In this document: in pieces, positions 1 through 9,651 of the stretch
How the letters are laid out: each line of letters opens with the position of its first letter
How positions within the stretch are numbered: position 1 is the first letter of the stretch
Assembly: GCF_002967765.1 (NCBI RefSeq)
Contig: NZ_PUHY01000012.1
Location: forward strand, 1,281,867-1,345,866
From: Blastopirellula marina
GTDB taxonomy: Bacteria; Planctomycetota; Planctomycetia; Pirellulales; Pirellulaceae
DNA length: 64,000 nt
Direction of reading: 5' to 3'
The notes under the pieces: generated by a model
What the model saw: only the letters and a program-made list of their open reading frames with translations
Databases searched by the model: none
Told to the model about the DNA's origin: nothing
Made by a program: the position numbers and the translations under genes

Positions 1-591
1 CTTCAATTCCAGTTGGCTAGCTACGTCGGTATCAGTGGTTCTTACCTGCGTGGTGGTACGGCTCAGCCGTCGACCTTCCCGCCAACCACTCCGACTGGTA
101 CCCCAAACTTCGGCACCAACGGCGGCACCACTTACAACGGTATGATCGTCGCTTCCAGTCCCTCTGGGGTGAGCGTCTCGTCGCGTCCAATCGGTTTGGA
201 AAGTGCCACGGACGGTACCAGCAACACGATGGTTGTCAGTGAATGTGGTAACTACTACTACGATCAAAACCGCAATCGTCAATCGCAGAACCTGAACTCC
301 AGCTACGGCCTTGGCCTGGGTGGTGCTTGGAACAGCGCTTACTACGACAGCAACGGTTCGGTCGCTCAGAACGTGACCACGATCAAGTTCCCAATCAATT
401 ACCCGTACAACAGCCTCGATGGCTACGCCAGTCCTGGCGACGAAAACCTTCCTTTGGTTTCCGCTCACCCAGGTGGTGTCATCGCCATGTTTGCCGATGG
501 TTCGTGTCAGTTCCTGACCGAGAACATCAATTACTCGGTTTTGACCGGCTTAGCCGATCGCCAAGATGGTACGGTCTTGGGTGAATATTAA
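1..591 (+). CDS. DUF1559 family protein, C-terminal part (5' end outside window)
   Basis: The reading frame is open from the first base and ends at TAA 589-591, so the N-terminus lies outside the window. The visible part is rich in Gly, Ser, Asn and Tyr and ends with the H-X9-DG signature (His, nine residues, Asp-Gly, in HPGGVIAMFADG). That signature marks the DUF1559 family of planctomycetes, whose members usually begin with a type IV pilin-like N-terminal methylation helix. The N-terminal helix cannot be seen here, so a pilin-like or surface role is only inferred from the family. A strong terminator follows 30 bases later. Confidence 0.85.
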   Translation, partial: LQFQLASYVGISGSYLRGGTAQPSTFPPTTPTGTPNFGTNGGTTYNGMIVASSPSGVSVSSRPIGLESATDGTSNTMVVSECGNYYYDQNRNRQSQNLNSSYGLGLGGAWNSAYYDSNGSVAQNVTTIKFPINYPYNSLDGYASPGDENLPLVSAHPGGVIAMFADGSCQFLTENINYSVLTGLADRQDGTVLGEY

Positions 592-622
592 TCACCCTCC
601 GGCAATTGCCCATTGATTCAAC

Positions 623-657
623 AAAGGCGAGGATACTTCAGGTGTCCTCGCCTTTTT
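623..657 (+). terminator. Rho-independent terminator of the DUF1559 gene
   Basis: An 8-bp perfect GC-rich stem (GGCGAGGA at 626-633 with TCCTCGCC at 645-652) has an 11-nt loop and is followed by five T. Flanking AAA/TTT can extend the stem. It separates this gene from the minus-strand M48 gene that ends at 693. Confidence 0.85.
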
Positions 658-692
658 CATGCCGTAGAAGATTTAGAGAGAAGCAAACTCCA

Positions 693-2594
693 TTACGAGT
701 CGAAGCTAAACGTATCGGTCGCTGCGATCGATGGCTCTGGCTCATTCTGGCTTTGCTGATAAGCGATTGCACTTGCCGCGCGAGCGTAATAATTCTGCAG
801 CGTTCCCATGAGCTCTTGCTGCTCATTCTGCTTCTTGCTCAGCGGTAACTTGATCGTCTTGTTTTTGCCGTTCCGCTTGACCACCAAATCGAGGCGAGCG
901 CCCCACTCGTTCTCGAACGACATCGATTCGATCTCGCGATAATAGATCGGCCTATCCCAGTCTTCGTAAGTGACTTTCTCATAGTCGAATTCGACAGGTC
1001 GATCCTTGGCAGCTACATGGGTAATTGGTGGGAAGAACTTCTCGACCAGTTCCTGCTCCGATTCATTCGCAGGGAGATAGCGATAGGCGAGAATGTTCTC
1101 GTGGAACTGGCGAAACTGCTCTTCGTAAGCAGTCCACTGATCACGTTCTAGGATTGTGGCAGCTTCGATCTTTTGAAACCATGTTCCGATTGATTCGTCG
1201 TAAAGCGCGTTTCGCATCGCATCCGGTGTTGCACTAAACCCGATCGCTTCCAGACGCTGTTTCAGTGGAGGATGTGAATCGAAGGGGTGCGAAGACGCGA
1301 GATCGCCCACGTTGTGTTTGTCAACGAATGCACTCGTGTAAGCTAGGAAGCCACCGTCAATTCGTTCCGACAGGTTCACCTGTTGATGCACTTCTTCGGC
1401 GTCAAAAAACTCCTTTTCCAATTCCGCGCGGTACTGAGAATAGGCGGTAATTCGTAACAGGGCATGGGCCATGTCATGTGGCGAAGTGCCTTCCGCGGCA
1501 AGTCGGTCGGCGCGGAATTCGCGTTGACGACTAAGGCTCCCCAAAGAGATCTCGTACAGGGCGCGGAACATGACTGCGAAGTAGAAGACTGGCATCGAGA
1601 GCCCGCCTTCGTACAGTCCTTGAAGAAAGTGGTCGTAGCGGGCGAGTAGGGGAGCGATACGTTGTGAATACAACGTGTCATTGCCGCTGAAATGTGCCAA
1701 CTCATGCAGTAGCACGGCATCGGCTTCTTGGCCAGGCAGTTTCTTCAAAAGAGATAAGCTCACGAAAAGTGATCGACCTGTGAGCGTCTGAATCTGCTCG
1801 TCTTTGCCTTGCACTTTGATCGGGAGCTGCGTGACAAAGAAGTTGTCGTCAATCCCCGCAATCACGTGATCTGGCGGAGCCGTTTGCATCTTGCCGCTGA
1901 GAAGTTCCAGGTCATACCAAAGCTGCGGTGCCATCTCTCGTGTTAAGATTTCGCCTTGTACCACGAAGTCGTCATCAGGTCGCTTAAAGATGGCTGCGAT
2001 TACCACACCGATCGCGCCCAGGGCGATACATGCAAATACGATAATCAGCTTCACGATATAGATGTCGAAGAAGAACGCCGGAATCCAAAACGAAAGCGAG
2101 AAAATCAACAGCCCCTGAGCAATGACTTCCAGCGTGCAAAAAATGCGCAGCGTCATCCAGCCAATTAGAAGACTGGTGTACTGCATAGCTTGCGATTGCA
2201 GCGAGATGAGCACACCAATACCAGTCATCACGAAAGCAGCAATACCGGCCAGGATACACGCCCAGCTGATGCGAATCGCCCAGACGACGGAGAGTTGATA
2301 GAACAGGAATTCCGAATCCTGGGCTTGTCGAAAGGCGACATCCTGGGGATGGCTGCTCACCAGCATATCGGACAAGCGATGCGATTGTAGGAACTCAATC
2401 GCCGCGGCCTTATCTTCAGGCGCGATCGTTGGATCGCTGCGGAGATCGGCTACCGTTGCCTCGAAGAATTGCTGATCGAATGATGACTGAACGTACTCAT
2501 AAAAAATAAGACAAGCGATCGGAATTAGAAACAAGGCCAAAGCGGGATAGACGTAGGTTTTGGCAAACCCAAGCTTGCTAAAGTCTTCGGACAT
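693..2594 (-). CDS. M48 family membrane-anchored zinc metallopeptidase
   Basis: About 633 aa. The N-terminal 230 residues hold several hydrophobic helices: one near residues 15-35 and a cluster in the next 200. The catalytic domain follows, with the zinc motif HELAH at about residues 297-301 and a downstream REFRAD segment near 359 whose Glu is the expected third zinc ligand. The C-terminal 200 residues are soluble. Known M48 enzymes (HtpX, Ste24) degrade or process membrane proteins. The frame is open up to 2756, but I place the start at ATG 2592-2594 because the first membrane helix starts just after it and the upstream extension would run through the terminator at 2743-2777. It lies downstream of the M56/BlaI pair but is separated from it by that terminator, so it is probably transcribed on its own. 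Confidence 0.85.
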   Translation of the reverse strand: MSEDFSKLGFAKTYVYPALALFLIPIACLIFYEYVQSSFDQQFFEATVADLRSDPTIAPEDKAAAIEFLQSHRLSDMLVSSHPQDVAFRQAQDSEFLFYQLSVVWAIRISWACILAGIAAFVMTGIGVLISLQSQAMQYTSLLIGWMTLRIFCTLEVIAQGLLIFSLSFWIPAFFFDIYIVKLIIVFACIALGAIGVVIAAIFKRPDDDFVVQGEILTREMAPQLWYDLELLSGKMQTAPPDHVIAGIDDNFFVTQLPIKVQGKDEQIQTLTGRSLFVSLSLLKKLPGQEADAVLLHELAHFSGNDTLYSQRIAPLLARYDHFLQGLYEGGLSMPVFYFAVMFRALYEISLGSLSRQREFRADRLAAEGTSPHDMAHALLRITAYSQYRAELEKEFFDAEEVHQQVNLSERIDGGFLAYTSAFVDKHNVGDLASSHPFDSHPPLKQRLEAIGFSATPDAMRNALYDESIGTWFQKIEAATILERDQWTAYEEQFRQFHENILAYRYLPANESEQELVEKFFPPITHVAAKDRPVEFDYEKVTYEDWDRPIYYREIESMSFENEWGARLDLVVKRNGKNKTIKLPLSKKQNEQQELMGTLQNYYARAASAIAYQQSQNEPEPSIAATDTFSFDS

Positions 2595-2742
2595 GAGGTG
2601 GCGTGCTCGCGATTGGGCCCAGGGCGGGCGATTAGAAGAGGGGCAGCAAATGGAAGCCAAGGCTTCCAGCGTGCAGTATGAAAGAATGTTAATGCCGAGG
2701 CAAGCAAAAGAGGAGTAATCGAAGAAGGTGCATCCAGGCCCC

Positions 2743-2777
2743 AAAAAAAGCCTCAATCGGTCGTCCGGTTGAGGCTT
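2743..2777 (-). terminator. Rho-independent terminator after the M56 gene
   Basis: Arms at 2748-2760 and 2765-2777 pair over 13 bp with one G-U wobble and a 4-nt loop. On the minus strand the hairpin is followed by seven T. It lies 25 bases after the stop of the M56 gene at 2802. Confidence 0.85.
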
Positions 2778-2801
2778 GGATGAATACGGTTCACTAAAGA
2801 T

Positions 2802-5555
2802 CTAGTTGAGGTTTACGGGCTCGCCATCGTTGCGGATGATGAGACGCTGCCAAACTTGCGGATCGACGGTGTTCGTCACGAAGCGGACCGCTCCGTCGCT
2901 GATCCCCATCAGGAATCCACCGGGGTGAAAGCCGCCCAGTTTGGCCGCGGCAGCTTCTGCCAAGGGAATATCCTCAGGCTTGGTCCATGGGACAGCCTTT
3001 TTGGTTTGAATGATCATGACCGTGTTTGACAAGCCATCCGTGAAGCTGGCGAAGGTCGGGGCGTCTCCCGCTGCTCGAGGTTGCCGAACTTTAACGTTGC
3101 CAGAAGGAAGTTCGACATCTTTCTCACGCGAACCTTCGTCGCCATCCGAAAATGGGGCGAGTGCGGTGTTCTTGCCGACGATTGAAAAGAAGCACGTGGA
3201 GTTCCCTCCAGGAGAACCGGCGTTGCCATAGATGGCCGGCATGCGTTCCAGCACCTTTCGATTCGCTTCACTGTCCCACGGTTCGTCCATTCGATACATC
3301 TTATAGAGTTCTTCCTCGCCTATTAGCGGCAGCAGTTCGACTCGCCATGAGTGCGGCACGCCACTATCTGGGTCGATCATTACAGACATGGGAAGGTGAC
3401 CGTACATGTCGTGGTAGTTGTGCATCGCCAGCATGATTTGCTTCAGGCGATTCGTATCGTTCATCCGCTCAGCTGCCATACGAGAGGCAATGATCGCGGG
3501 TGCGAACACGGTGACCATCTCGTCTAACGATCGATCAAGGGTCGAAGTCACGACGACATCCTTGTCATCGGTTTTTACCTGAGCCGCGTCGAGCAGCGCG
3601 ATACCGAGATCAAAGACCTGTTTTTGGTCGGCTGCCTGGAGTTGGCCTTTTATGCCAACCGCCATGTTTTTCAGGAGGATTTTGCCCGCCTTCATTGTTT
3701 CCTCGGCGGTAGTCGCATCGTCCGCCGAAGGAAAGCTGCCAGTGATCTTCATGGTTAATGGGGTACCCGACTCGCCAGCATCGACTGTCATACGCCAGAT
3801 CTGCGAGGTTTCCGCGATTGGGCGAACCATCGACACGTACGGTGATTGAACGAATTCACGGGACTCGAGAACTTGTGATTTAATGGCTTGCCAGTTGAGT
3901 GTCGTACGCATCACCGAATCTGTTGGTGGCAAGAGCGTGGCCAGAGATTGGCGTTCAGTAGGGGGCTGGCTCAGGAACTGTGATAACTGATCTAAGACAT
4001 CGGGCGTCGAGCGCGCGAGGATCTTGGGAGTGATGAGCATGAAGTATGTGGTCTTGTCTTCGCTAGGGAAGATCTTCATCGGGGCCGAATCGGGAAACGA
4101 GAAGGGTTGTTTGGCCTTGATCAGGATCAGTTCTTTGCCAAACGAGGTGAGTAAAACGGATTCGACCTGCGAGGGTGGAACAACCGTCAGTTGCTGCTGA
4201 AGTGTGTTGCCGAGTGATGGCGTCTGGGAATCGCCAACATTCCGATTGGTATCGAGGGCAGCGACAATCTTGGGTGACTTGAGTAGACGTGCAACGTTGA
4301 CTTCCGAAACAGAAATTCCAAAACGTGCTGGTACGAGTTCGGGCAAGGTCGTGTCTGAGGATTCGGTGGCGGCGACGGGTGGCGATGCCTCGGTTTCAGT
4401 TGCTGAAGGCGAATTAGGGGCCTGGGCAGAAAGTGGCCGAAGCCCTCCGACGACCATGGCGGCAGCAATGAGTAAGGTCAGTGAGCCAAATTGGAGAACT
4501 CGTTCGGTTGCTTGGGAAAAGTGCCGCGGAACTTCACGTAACATTTCAAGTCTCCTGAGAAACATGGAGCGGGGTGGTAGAAACGCCAGCGTTGACCATG
4601 CCGGCACTGGGGGCGCTTTGCGGAGAGCTAGTGAGGCGAGGCTCTGCAAGTAGCTCTCACGATCGCCGAGCCATTCGCAGGCAAGCTTGTCGGCGGCCAA
4701 TTCTTGTTCCAGCGTGTAGCGGCGCGACAACGCAAACGCTAACGGATTGTAAAAGTGCAACGCCTGCAGCAGCACGGCGACCGCTCGCCACCAAGCGTCG
4801 CAACGCTTGATGTGGGCTAATTCGTGGGCAAGAACGGCATCGCGTTGTGAACTGCTCCACTGCTCAAATTCGTTGGGCAGCAATATGGTGAATCGCTTCC
4901 ACCCAACTACCGCTGGCGTTTGCAGGCGATCAATCAATGCAAGATCAAGCGGGGCTTCAACGCCGCTCTGCGAACCTAGGCGTAGCATCCGCTGCTGCAT
5001 GTCGGCGTCGATGCAGGGGCGGCTGCGACGTTCGAGTAACTTTAATGCCCAGAGGCCGCCGACGATACGGCAGATAGCGAGAAGCTGCGCGATGCCAAGA
5101 ATGCCAGCAAACCACAGCATCCACGGAGAGCTAGAACGAACGGGCTGACGATTGTCGGCAGTAACTTCGAGGGGACTTTGTGTTTCCGCAGGGACGAACC
5201 AAGCCGTTAGTTGTTGCCACTGTTCGGAGAGCGGCTGGGCGTTAGGCGACGGTGCGTTGGTGACGAGTGCAGCATCTGGCGGGACGGCCGATCCTGTTGA
5301 ATGGGAGAGTGTTTCATCGACATCCATGGACCTGGCCTGAGGGGGCTCGTCTGACATCTGGGCCATCCAGCCGCTACCGGGAATGATGCCAGCGAGAAGT
5401 ACGATTCCCATCGCTGCGAGACCGGCCATTGCAAGACGACCGCGTGTGTCTGGCATGGATCGTGATAGAGGTAACATTAGCAAGATGGCGATGATACCTA
5501 CCATGCTGCACTGTAATACGATCCACAATAGCCAAAGCGAAATCTGGGCGAACAT
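2802..5555 (-). CDS. BlaR1-like M56 metallopeptidase fused to a DUF1559-type C-terminal domain
   Basis: 917 aa. Four hydrophobic segments and an M56 domain are visible in the first 370 residues, with HELAH at residues 244-248 and a downstream ELAADK segment giving the third zinc ligand. M56 proteins (BlaR1, MecR1) are membrane sensors that trigger cleavage of a BlaI-type repressor. A transmembrane helix near 350-370 is followed by a long region of about 540 residues with no beta-lactam-sensor look. Its last 230 residues carry DUF1559-type features: an NYHDMYGHLP segment, SWRVELL, EPWDSEAN, and an H-X9-DG ending near residue 879. The same domain stands alone in the protein at 6197-7936. The gene starts 10 bases after the stop of the BlaI-type gene, so the two form an operon. 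The natural signal and repressor target are unknown. Confidence 0.88.
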   Translation of the reverse strand: MFAQISLWLLWIVLQCSMVGIIAILLMLPLSRSMPDTRGRLAMAGLAAMGIVLLAGIIPGSGWMAQMSDEPPQARSMDVDETLSHSTGSAVPPDAALVTNAPSPNAQPLSEQWQQLTAWFVPAETQSPLEVTADNRQPVRSSSPWMLWFAGILGIAQLLAICRIVGGLWALKLLERRSRPCIDADMQQRMLRLGSQSGVEAPLDLALIDRLQTPAVVGWKRFTILLPNEFEQWSSSQRDAVLAHELAHIKRCDAWWRAVAVLLQALHFYNPLAFALSRRYTLEQELAADKLACEWLGDRESYLQSLASLALRKAPPVPAWSTLAFLPPRSMFLRRLEMLREVPRHFSQATERVLQFGSLTLLIAAAMVVGGLRPLSAQAPNSPSATETEASPPVAATESSDTTLPELVPARFGISVSEVNVARLLKSPKIVAALDTNRNVGDSQTPSLGNTLQQQLTVVPPSQVESVLLTSFGKELILIKAKQPFSFPDSAPMKIFPSEDKTTYFMLITPKILARSTPDVLDQLSQFLSQPPTERQSLATLLPPTDSVMRTTLNWQAIKSQVLESREFVQSPYVSMVRPIAETSQIWRMTVDAGESGTPLTMKITGSFPSADDATTAEETMKAGKILLKNMAVGIKGQLQAADQKQVFDLGIALLDAAQVKTDDKDVVVTSTLDRSLDEMVTVFAPAIIASRMAAERMNDTNRLKQIMLAMHNYHDMYGHLPMSVMIDPDSGVPHSWRVELLPLIGEEELYKMYRMDEPWDSEANRKVLERMPAIYGNAGSPGGNSTCFFSIVGKNTALAPFSDGDEGSREKDVELPSGNVKVRQPRAAGDAPTFASFTDGLSNTVMIIQTKKAVPWTKPEDIPLAEAAAAKLGGFHPGGFLMGISDGAVRFVTNTVDPQVWQRLIIRNDGEPVNLN

Positions 5556-5565
5556 GGAAGGAACC

Positions 5566-6000
5566 TTACGAAGAGCGGGGTGGTTTAGGTTTCGGCTTGC
5601 TGGATGGCTTCTGCGATTCCGCAGGAGGTTGCTGAAGAAGTGATTCGATCAGCTTGCGTTCCTTGGCTGAGATTTGACCAGGATCGAACAAACGCGTCAG
5701 GAGTGCTTCTCGGCTCCCGCCGAACACGCGTTCGATCAAATCGGTGATGAGTCGGCCGCTGACGTCCGCGAAGGAACGGACGGCCTGAAACTGGTAGGGA
5801 CGTTCGTCAGTGATCTGCTCGAGAAACCCTTTCTCTTCGAGGATCTTTACTAAGGTGCTGACGGTTGTGTAAGCCAGTGGTCGCCCCGACTTTTCCAGGG
5901 CCTGTTGGACTTCCGCCACACCGCAGGCGTCTTCCTGCCAGAAGACATGCATGATCTCCAGCTCACGTTCGGTTAACTGCTTGGCTTTCGGCCGTGCCAC
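5566..6000 (-). CDS. BlaI/MecI/CopY family transcriptional repressor
   Basis: 144 aa from GTG 5998-6000. The N-terminus has the family's winged helix, with the LTERELEIMHVFW opening and the TTVSTLVKILEEKGFL recognition segment; the C-terminal part carries the dimerisation region and a basic, Pro/Lys-rich tail. An ATG-initiated frame extends to 6147, but the extension is low-complexity Arg-rich and overlaps the inverted repeat upstream. The GTG has an excellent Shine-Dalgarno (AGGAGAG at 6006-6012, 5 bases away) and the family motif starts right after it. In known systems such repressors are inactivated by the partner M56 protease, here the next gene. Confidence 0.92.
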   Translation of the reverse strand: MARPKAKQLTERELEIMHVFWQEDACGVAEVQQALEKSGRPLAYTTVSTLVKILEEKGFLEQITDERPYQFQAVRSFADVSGRLITDLIERVFGGSREALLTRLFDPGQISAKERKLIESLLQQPPAESQKPSSKPKPKPPRSS

Positions 6001-6029
6001 GATAGCTCTCCTGTTCGGGCAGCGTGTTC

Positions 6030-6099
6030 TTTGGTTTCTTAGTTTTGGTTTTATAGAAAACCTGTCGGGCGTGCAATGGAATTGTTCTAAGAAACCAAA
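6030..6099 (-). promoter_or_regulatory. Candidate BlaI-type operator: paired inverted repeats upstream of the repressor gene
   Basis: A perfect 13-bp inverted repeat, TTTGGTTTCTTAG at 6030-6042 and CTAAGAAACCAAA at 6087-6099, flanks a 44-bp spacer. Inside the spacer sits a second dyad, GGTTTT-atag-AAAACC, at 6047-6062. The block lies 30-100 bases upstream of the GTG of the BlaI-type gene, where autorepression is the rule for this family. It does not contain the classical TACA-TGTA core, so operator function is inferred from position and symmetry. An mRNA hairpin is an alternative. Confidence 0.5.
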
Positions 6100-6196
6100 A
6101 AACGATTCGTTCCCGTCAAGAATCAGGAGTCGCCGACGGCGGCGCAACTATGGAGACATGGAGCGATGGCGTTTGGCGAATTAAGAACGTGTCGGA

Positions 6197-7936
6197 CTAC
6201 GGATTGGCCCGTTTGATCGGACGGAATGGTTCTGGCAGGGGCACCTTCTTGCCATCCGCTTTGAGGAGCATGTTCCGCCAGTTTTCCAAAGAAAAATCGG
6301 TAGGGAGGACGACGGCACGATAGTTGGCAGTGCCGACCAATATTCGATCGTCGCCCCAAGTCCCCAGTTTCTCAAGATCAAGAGCTTGTTCTAGATTCAG
6401 GTCGACTGGCATGGTCCAGGGGATATTGCGGTCTGCACTAACAAGAATCGCTGTCTCGCCCAGAGCATCTTTGATTTGCTGCCGCGTTGCTTCTTCGTCA
6501 TGTAAGGCCGTTCCCTCGCCAAGTACGAGAAAGAAGCTGGCAGCATGCGGGTCAGTTTCCCAGTTACTGGAGAAAATGGAAACTGAGGCGTCGAGAAGTT
6601 TCAAGTTGGCTTCGCTGTCCCAAGGCTCGTCCTTGCGGTACTTCTCGTACAGCTCTTTGTACTTTTCATCCCCTAAATACTTGAGCATTTCGACTCGCCA
6701 GGAACGGACGTGCCCAGATTCTTCGTCCACGATTATGGAAGATGGATAGTGATCATGAATCGCATGGTAACGGCTCAACGCAGCAAGAAGTCGTTGCAGG
6801 CGAAACTGGTCGTCTATCCGGGCCGTATGTTCTGGCAGCCTCTTAATGATGGTGAGCAGCGTGTCGTAAAGCTCCCGGTCACAATTGGTTTGGATCACGC
6901 ACTGGTCACCGTCCACGCTGGCTTGGGCATTTTCCAGAAGTTGATTTAGGACGGAAACGGCATGCGGCCAATTCTTATAGGCGACGGGATAAGCCGTGGG
7001 TGGTAATTCGGTATCTTCGAGATACAACTCGAAGAACTGATCGAGCATGGCTTTGCCCATACGATACTTAATCGAAGCCTCTTTGGCTGCTTCCGCTGAG
7101 GTAAACGTTCCCTTGAGTTCCAGGGATAGCGAGTGTTCATCAGTAAATTTCGCTTGAAACATCAGTCGATCGAGAGTGCGATCCAGCGGAGCGAGAAGCT
7201 TGGCTACGGGATCGTTCCGGATCATCTCTTCTGACAGTTCCGCATCTTCTTGTCCCGGTGGCTTTCGTTGTGCATAACGAAGAATGAAATTCGGATCAGA
7301 GAAAACAGTCGCAGCCGACTTCCGAGAAGTGATCGGTAGCTTCTGGAATTCAAGGAACGCATCCATGTTCGCCTGATTGCTTGCGATGACGACACGATTC
7401 GGCGAAACGAGTCTTGCCAAACGACCACCGCCGAAAGGCTTGATCTCGAAAGTTTGGTAGACATCAAAATCGGAATCAAATCCTTGAGACTTCTTTAGTT
7501 CCGCCACGTCGATCGGGGTTCGCATTTGAATGATGAGCAGGTTGGGGGCACCGAATCGGTAGTCGGCTCCATTGGCCCATAAAATCTTCTCTGCGGACTC
7601 GATCGGGACAAGAAACACTTGGGTGACCAAGGTTCGATCAAATGCCCCCGAAGACTCAAATGCGTCTACATGCGGACCTTGAGGGCCAGGCTCCTTCTCT
7701 AAGTCATTCATCTGGTGCCAAAAGCTCAGATTCGCTTCTCCAATCAAGTAAGAGAACTCGAAGGGAACGCTTTCCGCCAGTGTCTGATCGCCATCGGAAG
7801 TTGCCTGAGCCATCACCCTCGCAGGGGAAAATCCCAGCAAGACGCTTAGCGCGATCAAATGAAGTGACAAGTAACAGCGTAGGGAAGAACTGCAAGCAAC
7901 AACGGAAAGCTGGCAAGGCATCTGATTGGCATACAT
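6197..7936 (-). CDS. Secreted protein related to the C-terminal domain of the M56 sensor (DUF1559-like)
   Basis: 579 aa. The N-terminus has a long signal-peptide-like region: polar start, then a hydrophobic stretch ending near residues 40-45 with VMAQA. The C-terminal 200 residues match the end of the M56 protein in layout and short motifs (YHAIHDHYPSS, SWRVEML, EPWDSEAN), but the final H-X9-DG is not recognisable. It is therefore a paralogue of the sensor's extracytoplasmic part. It lies 197 bases upstream of the repressor gene, on the same strand. It could be a binding partner or decoy for the sensor, but no reaction can be assigned. No signal for a membrane anchor was seen beyond the N-terminus. 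Confidence 0.75.
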   Translation of the reverse strand: MYANQMPCQLSVVACSSSLRCYLSLHLIALSVLLGFSPARVMAQATSDGDQTLAESVPFEFSYLIGEANLSFWHQMNDLEKEPGPQGPHVDAFESSGAFDRTLVTQVFLVPIESAEKILWANGADYRFGAPNLLIIQMRTPIDVAELKKSQGFDSDFDVYQTFEIKPFGGGRLARLVSPNRVVIASNQANMDAFLEFQKLPITSRKSAATVFSDPNFILRYAQRKPPGQEDAELSEEMIRNDPVAKLLAPLDRTLDRLMFQAKFTDEHSLSLELKGTFTSAEAAKEASIKYRMGKAMLDQFFELYLEDTELPPTAYPVAYKNWPHAVSVLNQLLENAQASVDGDQCVIQTNCDRELYDTLLTIIKRLPEHTARIDDQFRLQRLLAALSRYHAIHDHYPSSIIVDEESGHVRSWRVEMLKYLGDEKYKELYEKYRKDEPWDSEANLKLLDASVSIFSSNWETDPHAASFFLVLGEGTALHDEEATRQQIKDALGETAILVSADRNIPWTMPVDLNLEQALDLEKLGTWGDDRILVGTANYRAVVLPTDFSLENWRNMLLKADGKKVPLPEPFRPIKRANP

Positions 7937-8067
7937 TCGTTAGGGGAACGGTTCGTTAGTCCCCTAATGTGCCTGGAAACTTCTGCGATCGCAAGGGAAA
8001 ACTCAATAAGTCCAAATGGCAATCGAGGGATGCGATTCGGACGCGAGTTTGGGTATCGGAGGCTGTA

Positions 8068-9651
8068 CTAAGCCGTCGTTTGTATCTCGGACTTGTCGGC
8101 ATGGAACTTGAACTGGTGCACGCACTCGCGCAGTTCGTGAGCCAACTGCTCCAGGATGTCACCTTCATTCGATAGCTGAATGCCGTCCTGCTGTGTCGAT
8201 TCATGGATTTCACGCAGGTTGGCAATTTGCATTCTTAGGCGTTCGGCGGAGTCGACTTGATTCTGCGTCAAAGCCACGATGCCGCTCGTCTCGGCATTGA
8301 TCGAAGCGACTGCTGAGCAGACTTCCTTAAACTGGTATGTTGTCCGGCTGCTTTTCTCAACACCAGTTTGAATGTGCTGGCGTGTTTGCTGGATCATCTG
8401 AGTGACCAGCGTGATGTTCTTATCGCAGTGACCAGCGAGTTCTTTGACCTGCTGGGCCACCACGGCGAAGCCGCGACCGGCCTCGCCAGAACGTGCCGCC
8501 TCGATCGATGCATTCAAGGCCAACATGTTGGTTTGTTTGGCAAGCTCCTGGATCGTTCCCACCGTCGCGATCATTTGATCAGCACTCTCTTCGATGATTT
8601 TCATCGACTGTTCTGATTCCGCGAGGCTCGTCTCGCTTTGATGAGCCATCGAGTTGGCCGCTTCGGTGGCTGCTTCCGCACGACGAACATTCTCGCGAAT
8701 GGAATGAATCGATTGATGCAGTGCTTCCACTTCAGTCAGGATCGCGGTGAGCGATTCGCTCTGGATTTCGATTCCCTGCGAGAGGTTCGTTGAACTGGAA
8801 TGCAGATGGCTCGAACTAGCGGTCACGTTATCGACGCTCTGCGAGAACATTGCGACAACGTGATTCCACGAGCGAATCGTACGATCCAGGTCGGTCTGAA
8901 GTGACTTCACATGCGGATCGCGAACGTCAGGGATATCAACGGTCAGGTCTCCCTGGGCTGCTAAGTCGAACACCGGTCGCAGTTGATCGATGGCTTGGTT
9001 CAAGTTTTGATGTTGGCGACGATGTAAGACTTGGTCTCGGCAGCGGGTTGATGCTTCCCGTAACGAAGAATAGATTCCGACCAAGAGGACGGCATCTTCA
9101 ATGATCACCCAAGAAGCATGCTCAATGACTAGCATCAACGCAGGATCGGAAAGTCCGAAAATCGAATACGGCCAAAACAAACCACGTCCCAAGTGATCGA
9201 CCGCCGTAATCACAGTGGCGATCAAGAGAACTAAGGGATCGCGATACAGCGACAAGAATGCCAGCGAGGCGAAGACATGAAAATGGACTTCCGTACGCCC
9301 CCCCGAAATATGAATGAACAGTGCGGAAAAACTCGCCTGCGAGATCGCCATCACATATCGTGTTAGGGGATTCTGCGATTGAAACCAGCCGAGATACGCG
9401 GGAACAACTCCAAGCAGTATCGCTAGAATCGCCGAACCCCACACGTGCGGATGGACGCTGCTTGCTTCGCCAGCCCATGTTTGTGGCGTAATCACGAGCG
9501 ACAGGCCAAACGCGACCAGCCCTTGAATCAGCATTAACACAGCGAACAATCGATTGGTTCGAGCGTTGGCTGCTAACTCTTCCCGATGCAAGGTGGCCGA
9601 TTCATCAGCATCCAGTCCGGAGTATTGGGGAAACAGAATCTTGCTAAGCAT
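8068..9651 (-). CDS. Methyl-accepting chemotaxis protein with a multi-pass membrane sensor domain
   Basis: 527 aa. Five or six hydrophobic helices occupy residues 35-197, with no large periplasmic domain between them. A histidine-rich motif [11 protein letters not shown] (117-127) lies before a helix and is followed by YRD at 136-138. A HAMP-like segment (GDLTVDIP) comes next, then a coiled-coil signalling domain with the conserved hairpin ([17 protein letters not shown]). Such receptors control a CheA kinase; the ligand is unknown. Buried histidines suggest a metal, heme or redox ligand, which is inference. Its ATG overlaps the stop of the RedB-like gene by eight bases, so the two are translationally coupled. 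Confidence 0.9.
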   Translation of the reverse strand: MLSKILFPQYSGLDADESATLHREELAANARTNRLFAVLMLIQGLVAFGLSLVITPQTWAGEASSVHPHVWGSAILAILLGVVPAYLGWFQSQNPLTRYVMAISQASFSALFIHISGGRTEVHFHVFASLAFLSLYRDPLVLLIATVITAVDHLGRGLFWPYSIFGLSDPALMLVIEHASWVIIEDAVLLVGIYSSLREASTRCRDQVLHRRQHQNLNQAIDQLRPVFDLAAQGDLTVDIPDVRDPHVKSLQTDLDRTIRSWNHVVAMFSQSVDNVTASSSHLHSSSTNLSQGIEIQSESLTAILTEVEALHQSIHSIRENVRRAEAATEAANSMAHQSETSLAESEQSMKIIEESADQMIATVGTIQELAKQTNMLALNASIEAARSGEAGRGFAVVAQQVKELAGHCDKNITLVTQMIQQTRQHIQTGVEKSSRTTYQFKEVCSAVASINAETSGIVALTQNQVDSAERLRMQIANLREIHESTQQDGIQLSNEGDILEQLAHELRECVHQFKFHADKSEIQTTA

